Source: Sipunculus nudus
Lineage: Eukaryota; Annelida; Sipuncula; Golfingiida; Sipunculidae
DNA: 64,000 nucleotides
Reading direction: 5' to 3'
Assembly (NCBI GenBank): GCA_026874595.1
Contig: CM049309.1
Location: 95,194,723 to 95,258,722, forward strand
Positions 49,650 to 61,045 of the stretch are shown piece by piece; the stretch's first letter is position 1, and each line of letters opens with the position of its first letter. The position numbers and the translations under genes are program-made. Below the pieces are notes generated by a model, which ran no database searches, was not told where the DNA came from, and was given only the letters and a program-made list of their open reading frames with translations.

Positions 49650-49722
<73 letters not shown>
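49650..49722. repeat. AT dinucleotide microsatellite, about 36 units
   Basis: Perfect AT run of over 70 bases, the longest in the window. Confidence 0.97.
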
Positions 49723-49724
<2 letters not shown>

Positions 49725-50149
49725 GATCACTTCGACTGGTTTGACAATCTTTTTTACCAGTTGATATGTAAATATTAATGTGACGACGCCTTTGATGGTA
49801 TCAGTATTACTGCCAAAGAGCCAATTGAGCAGACTCTAATTTGTAATTGATTATAGTTGCTGCTAATTATCAACACTCCTGTGTTCTGCCTTGCGCTCAG
49901 ATGCAAATACAAATGTATAATTAATACCTACAGGTAATATTGTTTTGTTAATGTTCTATTGTTAGCAGGTTATTAGGCAGTCTTGACAGGGCCAAGCAGT
50001 ATAAAAGCTTCTTTTTTTTACGTTTCCTCTCTGAATTTGGGCTGTGGCCGGTAGGTGACACTGTTAAACACGGATGGGGACGGCAGTGATCCGGGGATAT
50101 TGTCATACACTGATGAATTATGTTGATTCTTTATAATCAGGTTATTTCA

Positions 50150-50228
50150 CTATGCACCTTGACACCGCCTGGGTTTTGAACCCGAGACCTTCGTGATACC
50201 TGTACCTCAGTTTGACAGGTTTAACACA
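50150..50228 (-). mobile_element. tRNA-derived SINE head
   Basis: Read on the minus strand: an A-box-like TGAGGTACAGGTATCA, then a B-box-like GGGTTCAAAACCC at tRNA-like spacing. The T-arm is only partly paired and no full cloverleaf forms, so it is a SINE head or tRNA relic rather than a gene. Its 5' end abuts the 46-bp array. Confidence 0.55.
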
Positions 50229-51326
50229 CCTGTGACGTAAACATCTGTCTGTGAATGTACTTCGTCATAACACACCTGTGACGTAAACATCTGTCTGTGA
50301 ATGTACTTCGTCATAACACACCTGTGACGTAAACATCTGTCTGTGAATGTACTTCGTCATAACACACCTGTGACGTAAACATCTGTCTGTGAATGTACTC
50401 CGTCATAACACACCTGTGACGTAAACATCTGTCTGTGAATGTACTTCGTCATAACACACCTGTGACGTAAACATCTGTCTGTGAATGTACTTCGTCATAA
50501 CACACCTGTGACGTAAACATCTGTCTGTGAATGTACTTCGTCATAACACACATGTGACGTAAACATCTGTCTGTAAAAGTACTTCGTCATAACACACCTG
50601 TGACGAAAACATCTGTCTGTAAATGTACTTGTCATAACACACATGTGACGTAAACATCTGTCTGTAAATGTACTCCGTCATAACACACCTGTGACGTAAA
50701 CATCTGTCTGTGAATGTACTCCGTCATAACACACCTGTGACGTAAACATCTGTCTGTGAATGTCCTTCGTCATAACACACCTGTGACGTAAACATCTGTC
50801 TGTGAATGTACTTCGTCATAACACACATGTGACGTAAACATTTGTCTGTAAATGTACTTCGTCATAACACACCTGTGACGAAAACATCTGTCTGTAAATG
50901 TACTTCGTCATAACACACATGTGACGAAAACATCTGTCTGTGAATGTACTTCGTCATAAAACACATGTGACGAAAACATCTGTCTGTGAATGTACTTCGT
51001 CATAAAACACATGTGACGAAAACATCTGTCTGTGAATGTACTTCGTCATAACACACATGTGACGAAAACATCTGTCTGTGAATGTACTTCGTCATAACAC
51101 ACATGTGACGAAAACATCTGTCTGTGAATGTACTTCGTCATAAAACACATGTGACGTAAACATCTGTCTGTGAATGTACTTCGTCATAACACACCTGTGA
51201 CGTAAACATCTGTCTGTGAATGTGCTCCGTCATAACACACCTGTGACGTAAACATCTGTCTGTGAATGTACTTCGTCATAACACACCTGTGACGAAAACA
51301 TCTGTCTGTGAATGTACTTCGTCATA
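50219..51326. repeat. 46-bp minisatellite (second, unrelated), about 24 copies
   Basis: The unit is AACACACCTGTGACGTAAAC then ATCTGTCTGTGAATGTACTT and CGTCAT. Variants GACGAAAAC and ACACATG cluster in the right half. Its length matches the 31.4-33.4 kb array but the sequence does not. Confidence 0.97.
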
Positions 51327-51910
51327 CGTGTGTGTACTTCGTCGTATGTGTGTGTCCTTGGTTATATGTGTGTGTACTTCGTCATCCGTTTCAGCACATG
51401 CGCTGATGTTACTTTTATTAGTGCAGATAATTAGTACTGTACAACAGTTTTAAGGGGGTGATAAAACTTATCTGTGACAATTAAGATCAAATGGAAGCGT
51501 TTTATATGTAACAATATTTGATACATATTGAGAATCGTCTAAATGTGCCTATTCTCTGCCTTTTACAGTTTTTACCCTTTGTTACCGGAAGTCACTTTGC
51601 TGTCATTTTATCCATTCTTTGTTACAAAGAATATCAACCTATATAAGGGTCTGAGTCTGAATGATCATTTGTACCGGAATAAATTTGTATAATAAAACAA
51701 AAAGTTTTTAACTGTGTCTGTGGGAATTGTTATTGTTGACTGGAACATTCGATCCACCATTCTATCAGTATTACTTAAATGGTCATCATTCCATCAGTTA
51801 TACTTAACTAGTCATCTTAAATCTTCTTGTTTGATTTACTTCCCCGAAAATGTATTGCCATTTAGCCAAGCATAAGAAAACATATTTTATGGATCATACT
51901 TTGTCGAAAC
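51327..51910. other. Short intergenic segment
   Basis: Degenerate GTGTGTACTTCGTC fragments lead out of the array to about 51390; nothing else is seen. Confidence 0.5.
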
Positions 51911-52932
51911 TACATAGCACAAAGCAGTAATACTTATGGACCACCTTCCACATAGCACAAAGCAGTAATATTTATGAGCCACCTTCTACATAGCACCAAG
52001 CAGTAATACTTATGGACCACCTTCTACATAGCACAAAGCAGTAATACTTATGGATTACCTTCCACATAGCACAAAGCAGTAATATTTATGAGCCACCTTC
52101 CACATAGCACAAAGCAGTAATACTTATGGACCACCTTCCACATAGCACCAAGCAGTAATACTTATGGACCACCTTCTACATAGCACCAAGCAGTAATACT
52201 TATGGACCACCTTCTACATAGCACCAAGCAGTAATACTTATGGACCACCTTCTACATAGCACCAAGCAGTAATACTTATGGGCCACCTTCTACATAGCAC
52301 CAAGCAGTAATACTTATGGACCACCTTCTACATAGCACAAAGCAGAAATACTTATGAGCCACCTTCCACATAGCACAAGCAGTAATACTTATGGACCACC
52401 TTCCACATAGCACAAAGCAGTAATACTTATGGACCACCTTCCACATAGCACAAAGCAGTAATACTTATGGCCCACCTTCTACATAGCACCAAGCAGTAAT
52501 ACTTATGGACCACCTTCTACATAGCACAAGCAGTAATACTTATGAGCCACCTTCCACATACCACCAAGCAGTAATACTTATGAGCCACCTTCTACATAGC
52601 ACAAGCAGTAATACTTATGGACCACCTTCTACATAGCACCAAGCAGTAATACGTATGGGCCACCTTCCACATAGCACCAAGCAGTAATACTTATGGACCA
52701 CCTTCTACATAGCACCAAGCAGTAATACTTATGGACCACCTTCTACATAGCACAAAGCAGTAATACTTATGGACCACCTTCCACATAGCACCAAGCAGTA
52801 ATACTTATGGACCACCTTCTACATAGCACCAAGCAGTAATACTTATCGACCACCTTCTACATAGCACCAAGCAGTAATACTTATGAGCCACCTTCTACAT
52901 AGCACAAAGTAGTAATACTTATGAGCCACCTT
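51911..52932. repeat. 38-bp minisatellite (second, unrelated), about 27 copies
   Basis: The unit is TACATAGCACCAAGCAGTAA then TACTTATGGACCACCTTC. Variants are GCACAAAGC, TTCCACATAG and GAGCCACC. Confidence 0.97.
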
Positions 52933-54549
52933 CAATGCGGCACGTCATTAACCTAAGGAGGTTACATGATAAACTGCACCATATTCCCCGAATAAACCTT
53001 TTACATCTTAACAGTTGATCAAAATCTTCCTGTTTCGGTCTAGTATGAGCCATTGTGGTACCGGTAATGGCCACCAGGTGACGTCACAGAAGACATTGGC
53101 ATTCTTGTGCCCACCCGCAACAGTTTAACAGGAACAAATACATCCAGAAGGAATGCTAGACAAATGGTTATATAAATGTAGTTTCCAAAAAGGATTATAT
53201 ACTTCCTGATTAACAGCATTCACAATCAGCTGAAAACTTCTATATAAATATATAAATGATGTGAACATTTTACTTTAGATGAATATTTGTCAATAATACA
53301 AAATACTCACGTCATCACATTTATCACATCATAATAGTCACAACTCAAGGAAAACAAACATAAAACGCATATTTTGTGCTCTTCCTTTTCCACTAAATGG
53401 ATAAGCTACTTATTCTGCAAATTAATCTCCGAAATCAGTGTATATTTTCGCATGACAATTGCCCCATACTAACAAACTAATCCAATAATTATTTGACGCT
53501 GTGTTTGACATAATCTGTTTGATAATTCTCTGTTTGTGGAGTAGAATCAGTTACACGAGAATAGTCAGGAATCAAAATGTTAGTGTAAATTTAATTCCAA
53601 ATCCTACCATAATCAACCTGTTCAGATACGTTGCTGGAGTTAACACGGGTTTTTCCCTTTAACAGGCACCAGGGTCAAGGTCATCAGGTTGTTACCCCTG
53701 TGCTACCATATAAGCTGTACTGGCGATTTTTTCTCATTAACATTATGGTTTGGGTGAGGATGCGACGCGAAAAAATGTGGTCGGATTAAGCCAGAACAAT
53801 GAGACTAAAATTTGGATTAGAATTTTTAATTTTCCTGTGTTTCGCGATGTTCCATTTCGCGATCTTATCATACAGTCTGTTTAACAGACTCAGAGCATAT
53901 ATTATATGTATAAATTGTTCTGGTAATTATTTAACAGATAAGCACATTTCTTGATATTTTGAGACCTAGCTTTCGGAGGGCTTGTTCATTATATAAATAA
54001 ATGTGATTATTAATAAAATTAACCGGTTTTTTTTTTTTTGCATTTCGACTTTTGAGACCACAGGTTTGGATGAAAAAAAACATGAAATGACATGTTTGTA
54101 AAACTGTATACTAGTATTTGTACAATATATATGACTGTTCACCTAGATGAGTGTCTTAATGAAGACGGATTTATTTTCCCGAAAATCTCGCTTCCGCGAA
54201 TATCGCGAATCTGAAACCATGCAAACAAACAGTTAATCAATATGTACATATTGAGCGCAGTCTTGTAAGCACGCTACTATAAGCTTTATGTTTTTCTGTG
54301 TAAGCATTAATATTACATCATTGGCTATGGTTTTCTCTCCACAAACTTCTGAATCCTTACGCGAAATATAAATACCTCTCAATAAGGTAGGTAAGCGTAT
54401 CTAAAAATGAAACGTCTGTAAAATCCGAGAAAATTACACAATGGACTATTCCAAGAAAATGTTTTCCCAGAAGTTTGCATTTTAATATAAGTTCACTGAA
54501 AACTATATATGTCATTTTGATGTTAAAGGCCTTGGTTTTTCTTTTACAG
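52933..54549. other. Sequence between array and Ly6 exon C
   Basis: No N-terminal Ly6 exon, repeat array or transposon was recognised. Confidence 0.45.
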
Positions 54550-54756
54550 AAAACCTATTTGGTAACAGACAGTGGTTTTCGCTTCAGTCGAGGATGTATG
54601 GGTAATTGTAATGAGCACAATGCTAAGAACTGGATCACCAAGTGTTGCCGGAAACCACTGTGTAATGGCGTCTCCAAACAGACAAAGCTCTGCTTGTGTT
54701 TACATATCTTACTTTTTGCTCTGGTGACAATTTTGACGAGAACGGTCTCCGTTTGA
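54550..54756 (+). CDS. Ly6/uPAR terminal exon C, C-terminal half
   Basis: The acceptor GGTTTTTCTTTTACAG is followed by AAA in phase 0. The 68 residues begin KTYLVTDSGFRFSRGC and carry the last five Ly6 cysteines: RGC, GNC, the CC pair and CNG (KCCRKPLCNG). A hydrophobic tail LCLCLHILLFALVTILT and a stop follow. It is the most distant of the three terminal exons, about 9.9 kb from the N-terminal exon, and has the strongest polypyrimidine tract of the three. An AATAAA lies 82 bases after the stop. The intact frame, cysteines and acceptor argue against a pseudo-exon. Confidence 0.75.
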   Translation, partial: KTYLVTDSGFRFSRGCMGNCNEHNAKNWITKCCRKPLCNGVSKQTKLCLCLHILLFALVTILTRTVSV

Positions 54757-54837
54757 TCGCTATCAGTCTGTCTCAGGTACAAAGCCCACGGATCTTACCT
54801 AGTGCTGGATATTACTGATCAGTAAAAGAAAAATATG

Positions 54838-54843
54838 AATAAA
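54838..54843 (+). terminator. Polyadenylation signal for Ly6 exon C
   Basis: AATAAA 82 bases after the stop of exon C. Confidence 0.55.
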
Positions 54844-56798
54844 TAGAGAACGGTCCGATTTCTTTCCGAGGCAATTATTGTATTTTGGCGCATCAGTGAC
54901 AGACGGGACTAGAAGGTACATTAAAGGATTTAGGGATTTATAGGACATTCAATGTTGTGAAAAAGACCAAAACATACAAAATATCATTGGTGATTACTCG
55001 TACAAAGTTGCTTGACCTAAATGTGTTACTTGCGTTGTCAACTGTCAGACAGGCACAATGGACCTTCTGTTCATTTGAATTTCATCTGCTACATTCCACG
55101 GTAATTACGATGATTTCCAAAATCAGGTTTAAATTCTTAATAAATAGAATATCTTAATACGAAATAGTAAATGATTACCGTACGAGAATCATCTCCACCA
55201 GACGTTCTTCTGCTATACAGATCAGATTTAAACCGACATGTCAAATATAGCAAACAAAGCATGATTTCCTGACATGGGGCGTGTGGAGTATGTATGCGAC
55301 ATCTGGTGGAGATAAACTGCAACACAAGATTTGCCTGATACTGTTTTGCCACATCATCCATATAAGAAATAACTTATAAAATACCGGAATTACTTTACAA
55401 ATTAAAAAAAAATAATAATAAATTTTCTGCCTAGATATATTACAATATACTGATATATTCCATAGCTAGAAAAAACTGCATTCTTGAAAGAAATTAAACA
55501 TTTACTCTTAAGCTGTCAAACGCAATGCTTTTTTTAAGTTTCACTTACATTGTATACATATATACAACACAAAAACTTTGTCTTCATCACATGTGAAGGA
55601 ACGGGATCTGAATATGTATGGATGTCACAAGTTAAATAGAGAAAAAATCAACTTTGTATAAAGAGTAAGTGAGAAGAAAGGAGAAGAAAGATTGTGTAAA
55701 TGAAATGGGAACAAAAAATCACTTTGTTAAAGATATCTTAATTTGATGATATTATGAGTAAATATTTATGAGTAATGAAATAATTTGTATACCAATAAAT
55801 AGCATTTTACATAAATTTATATAATCCACTCAATAAGAGAGAAGCAAGTATTCAGAGACAAAAAAAAAACAAAAAAACGGTCGAGCCCTCTCAATGTCAT
55901 ACCGGTTATTAAGAATTTCTGTATATTGTCACAGAAGTCTTAGCCATTTTCTATAATAGAAACGTCATAATACCACTAACTGTCATGTCCCTTGGATTGG
56001 TGCCGGATCGCATCTAGTCACTTCCACTTCAAGCCTCTCCACGACATCTAGCTAGGCCGGAGGTCTCGGTTCAGCATAGCCCGATTAAATCGGACTCTTT
56101 ACTAGTTCTTCTCTTTTTTTTCCCTGTCATCACATTAATGGATACCTCGTATATTTATATTATGTGATGAATTTATGTGATAAAAATATAACTGGCTCTT
56201 TTATATTTAACTACACGGTCTTAGGTAGGCGCTGTTACCAAGGTAGTGGGGACACTCGACGGCCTGTTAAACCTGACTGGTACCATTAGCATTATGTTAC
56301 AGCCTAACCGGTATCTTAAAAACTGTCACAGTTAGCAGTGCCTGTTAATATATAAGTGCCTCAGGTCTCTGATATTTTTATAACTGGCACTACTTTCTTT
56401 TGTGTCTGTACAAAAATATGAGCATACACACTGCACGTAAGGGTCGTCCGCACTTGATTTGAGATTAGTGAAATATTTTCTCGATAACCAGGCCCGAACA
56501 CCCAATTGTCGCTACTGTAATGAGCAGTGTGGTTGCGGGCGGGGCCGTTCTGTCCTGTGGTTTTGGTCCCTTGGGCGGCGGTGCGTTTTTATTTTTTTTT
56601 TTTTCCTTTTGGAAGTGCTGGCAGGAAATTTTTGGTGGATTTTTGCGGCCATTACGTATTTATGCGTATTAAAATATATTGGATTATAGGCCTAAGGTTA
56701 AAAATATTGACATGTCAAAAATTGCGCCATTATCAAATATTTCATAAAAATCAGGGCGACATTTTTAAGCACTTCCGGCTTGAAAAATGTTGATTAAA
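54844..56798. other. Intergenic, becoming CpG-rich at the right
   Basis: No supported gene. From about 56450 the sequence becomes richer in G, C and CpG than its surroundings (to about 57260), which might mark an old promoter or first-exon region. Confidence 0.4.
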
Positions 56799-57258
56799 AT
56801 GTCTGGTGTCCGTTGTACAACCCCCGGGTGTCGGGTTTCCCGTGCAAAGCGTATTTTCGGAGGGAAGAATTTAATGATATTTTATTGTTTATTTGTCATG
56901 TCGGCAAATTGCCGAACCTGTGTGAATAATGTCGGCGTGTTTGACCGGCCCAGAATGTAATTTCAAGGCGAGGTATGCTAAACCGCGGCGTCGTTTAATT
57001 ATTTGGCCCGAAAAAAGAAACCAATCCTGGCCGCTATCGGAGTCGGACGCGCTCTTTCGATTTCCGGGGAAGGATGACCTCGTTTGACCCAGGTAGCGAA
57101 CCGGGCCATTTTTTGGGCTCGACTGACAGTTGACGATTTCCTAAAAAAGTTGACACGGACGATTAAAGACGATCACAGCTTAAAGTATCTTTATTTAAAA
57201 TATGTCTGGCGTCCATTGTACCCTGCCAGGAGGCCGGGATAACGGTGAAAGCCTGAAA
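56799..57258 (+). pseudogene. Possible duplicated THAP-like first exons (weak)
   Basis: Two similar starts, ATGTCTGGTGTCCGTTGTAC at 56799 and ATGTCTGGCGTCCATTGTAC at 57202, read MSGVRCTTPGC and MSGVHCTLPGG. The second runs 19 codons to a good donor GTAAGA at 57259. A short CxxxxC start followed further on by a segment reading ALFRFPGKDDL (about 57048-57080) resembles the C2CH start and FxRFPxD element of THAP domains. No full domain can be assembled, and frames are broken between the pieces. The identity is a guess. Confidence 0.22.
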
Positions 57259-57692
57259 GTAAGAGCAAACGACACCTTCCCCCTTTCCATAAATATATTC
57301 TTATTTGACATGTTGACACATCTGGATACTACATAGGTTTAATGGTAGGGTTTCGAAAACACTAAAAAATAACATACAATTCATTGAAAAGAAATATTTA
57401 ATTCAATATACAGATTCATGTCTTTATAATGATATATTTAATTAATCTTCAGAATATATAAAACAAGTTCATTGACTTAGTTTATTAATTTGTATTCATG
57501 TGGCATGCCTTCAGGTACGCCATATCGGAATAAGAAATGTCATTTTATGGAACATTAAAACAATTATTAAACCTCGTATTCCGTCCACGAGATACCAGGC
57601 TACTATAGGTATTAACTACACCAACACCAGCGCCAACCCACCAGGTTCCTGAACGACTTGGACTTGTTATGTACCAACACCCCGGGCCTGGT

Positions 57693-58580
57693 AAAGAGCT
57701 CACAAAAAATGATCTGCCCCGAGTTGTGCAGTCACAGCGTCGACTCTTTGCAAACGACTGCTTTTTATAAAGGCCAATAAGGTGCAGCGCTGACCAACTG
57801 GTACTCCAGAACGACTTAGCCCAACTTCAGGAATGGACACCCAACTGGGGCATGCGTTTTAATGCCAAGAAGTGTGAAGTCCTCAGGATCCATCGATCTC
57901 TGACTCCTATAGAACGCTTCTTCACAATAGATGACCACATTCTACAACAAGTGAACACCGCAAAATACCTGGGTGTTAACATCAGTGCTCAACTCGACTG
58001 GGACTGTCATGTTGAAACCACGTCTAACAGAGCAAATAAAACTCTTGGATTCCCCCAGCGAAACCTCCCTGGTTGCCCGGGCGTACTAAAAGAGACTGCG
58101 TACATCTACCTAGTGAGGTCAAGACTCGAGTATGCAGGCCAGGTTTGGGATCCATACTCATTAAAACACCAAGACCGTGTAGAACGAGTACAGAGACGTG
58201 CAGCCCGCTTTGTTACAAACGAATACTCTTCTTACATGAGCGTGACTGCCCCCAGGAAGCAACTGGAATGGGTTCCTCTCTCCACTCGACGTAGAGAGCT
58301 GCGCCTTGTCCTCATGTACCAAGGCATACATGACCTGGTGGCAATCCCTACCAACTTTTGTCCACAGACCATTAAGGATTCTTTTTGTCTCCAGACCATT
58401 ATAGATTGGAACGACCTATCATCATCAATAAATTGCTGCGAAACCCTCAATACATTCCGTGAGCGTCTGAAAAAACGAACGTATAAACGAACATCAGATC
58501 ATAAATATTGTAAAAACGAACATCAGATCATAAATATAGTTAAACGAACATCATATCAAAATATAGTAAAACGAACATAA
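57693..58580 (+). mobile_element. 5'-truncated LINE reverse transcriptase (CR1/jockey-like), one stop
   Basis: One frame runs through the C-terminal part of a non-LTR reverse transcriptase. It begins NDLPRVVQSQRRLFANDC (from about 57693) and has a single TAA at 57768. After that come DLAQLQEWTPNWGMRFNAKK, TAKYLGVNISAQLDWDCHV, ANKTLGFPQRNL, YIYLVRSRLEYAGQVWDP and RVERVQRRAARFVTN, ending in LNTFRERLKKRT. The catalytic box reads FANDC where FADDC is expected, so the first active-site aspartate is asparagine. The 3' end consists of about four CGAACATCAGATCATAAAT repeats (58480-58590). It is an inactive but fairly recent copy; a host gene is excluded by the domain. Confidence 0.9.
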
Positions 58581-58590
58581 GATCATAAAA

Positions 58591-60435
58591 TATTTAAATG
58601 ATCGTAAGGCTCCGCCAAAGAGCTTTTTATTTCACCAAGTTTTATATCCACTTGCATAATGCTTCATGTTTACATCCGGCAGCTGATTATTCCATATTAT
58701 AATTGACGGTGGTCGCACTGAACTGGCCTTGACACGGATATGTACGTTTTTGGCCTTGAACTCTCGAGAATTGTGCAAAGTGTGCCATAAGGGGGCGGGG
58801 TTTATTTTCCTTATTTCTCCATATTCCAGATATATTTCACATTATTTTTCGAAGGACCTCGTGGCCCGATCTGTCGGCAGCTAGGATTGTTTAGAGAGGA
58901 AGAAAGCAGTTAGTGCTAAATCTAAATCAAGGCCTAATCGAGGCTGTCGGTACGGACTTAAACCCGGAGCTCTGATGCCAGGATGTACACCAAGAAAGAA
59001 GAAACATAATAAAATTTACGGTTTTCAGTGTAGAAATTAAATTAAATTTATTTAAAGGTATTTAAAGGTACATTCTTCTCATAATTTATTATTAAAGTAA
59101 ATTACGACATCTGTATGTTACACATCTCACTCTATCTCCCCTTACCACTCGTTCCATGCCCCCCTCACCCGTACCGCTCTGATTTCGGCGGATACACGTA
59201 ATCATTTGTCGACTACCCTTACTCTATTTTACACAATATCTTCAGACATATTTGTCCTGTGCCCTGTGGAATAAAATGTTCCCTTGTGTTATCTATTAAC
59301 AAAAAAACAGGGTTAGCCAGTCTTATATGAAACTGCCACCTGTCGTACTTGGATTGAAACTACACTTTCCTTCGGTTGCAAAATAATGAACGGTTAAGGT
59401 ATAAGCCAGTGATAAAAATGTATTTTCATTTTTACACAATATTAAACATAATTTACATTTGAACCAGACATCCAGCAAAATAAGCTAACATTTATTATAT
59501 ATTATGTTGATAATGAGGCAATATCCTAAAATGTCTCAATCTGATATGCAGATGTGCTAGGTAATAAAGGGAAATATAATTGACCTGTTTGACGGAATCA
59601 TTTCATATTACAAAAAACATTTTGCTTTCCTTTTAAATTTGAGGGGAACAAACGGTAATTTGCCCCCCTCCCCCTTCCACTAGCAAAGTGTGAGGGACAT
59701 GCCCCCCTGTGTTTAATTTCTTGTTTAATGTGTTTGTTTAAGCAAGCCAGTCAAGCCAAATACTATTGTATGTGATGATTTTATTAAATATATAGCAATA
59801 AACTATATCTTATCTTATCTGATATATAACATTAGTATCAGTAAGCTTATTGCCGCAGCCATATCGCCGTTAATATGGTAACGTTTTAGGACAAAAGTGT
59901 TAAAGTTGAAAATATGAAGGTTTATTTTCTAAATCTCTCATCATTGATGCTAGAGAGGTCTTTTATTTGAATTAGGTTTACTTGACATAACTGACATGTA
60001 AGACAGGACCAGTTTTTTTGCACTGTGTCGCATTTAACATTCTTTAAGTAACCTTATTTCGTAAAATCTCGCAAATTTGGAGAATTCAGAATTAGTCCAA
60101 AACTCCTGCATTTGAGCCAAATGAAGTAACTGAATCTTATAAGAGAAATCATGAAAGATTAGGAGTCACGAAAACGGCCTCAGAATTAATGTGTTTAACT
60201 TCCTCGGAGGTGAAGCATAATCATAGTATAGCCAATGGTTTTCCAGTTTGTACTTTTTGGATTCAAAATTATGCGATTTAGTTGTCAATAAACAAAAGCT
60301 AAGTCGCTACAGATAAAAAGTTAAGCGTACCTGTGAGCACATTCGATGGTGCGGCGTCGTCCGTACGTTAATCCAAATTATCTCAAGAATTGTGATTTCA
60401 CAAGTTCAGACCCAATAATGCGCAAAACTCCTAAA
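58591..60435. other. Intergenic, no supported feature
   Basis: AT-rich sequence; the first ~70 bases may be the 3' untranslated tail of the LINE. No exon was recognised. Confidence 0.45.
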
Positions 60436-61045
60436 ATATGGGTTTGATACATAAAGTGCCTGTTAAAATGACATTTAAAGCTGACTGTAAGTCATCTCTG
60501 AAACCTGAAATTAGGTCTCTGTTACCCATATCCTCCGAGCTATGGGGCTCAGATATACCTCCAAGAATAAAACAAATTGATACAAAAGCCCCACTATCTG
60601 AACACCTAATGCTTTGCAATAAACATAATGCCTTGCATGCATATTCATCACGGAGTGTTTTATCAGTTCCTGCAGACTGGTGGCGCCACCTGGATTTTTT
60701 TTATTAATTTTGTTTCTCTATTTTTGAAACCTTCATAGTTGCGATCGTCCGTTAACAGGGCACAAATCATAACCATTTGACCTGGAATCTTCTTACTTGA
60801 CATCGAGGGAGGTCCGTGAAAATCTCTTTGGAAACCTGAAATTAGGTCTCTGTTACCCATATCCTCCGAGCTCAGATGTACCCCCCCCCCCCCCCAGAAT
60901 AATTAAAAATTTGATACAAAAGCTCCAATATCTGAAGAAATAATGCAGTGGTTACCATGATTCTTTGCATGCACATTCACCATGTAGTGTTCCATCAGTT
61001 CATGCAGACTGATCGCACCATCTGTACTCTTTTTTCAAATTTTTA
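60436..61045 (+). repeat. Two tandem copies of the interspersed repeat family
   Basis: Copies at about 60436-60715 and 60785-61045 share CCTGAAATTAGGTCTCTGTT, ACCCATATCCTCCGAGCT, a GATACAAAAGC block, CTTTGCATGCA and CAGTTC.TGCAGACTG. The piece between them (about 60716-60784) holds ACAGGGCACAAATC as in the copies near 18.3 kb (inverted) and 63.3 kb. A run of 15 C lies inside the second copy (60881-60895). Confidence 0.75.

Noticed and set aside
57852-58580. Host protein of 242 residues
   Set aside because: The sequence is the C-terminal part of a LINE reverse transcriptase continuing an upstream RT frame.
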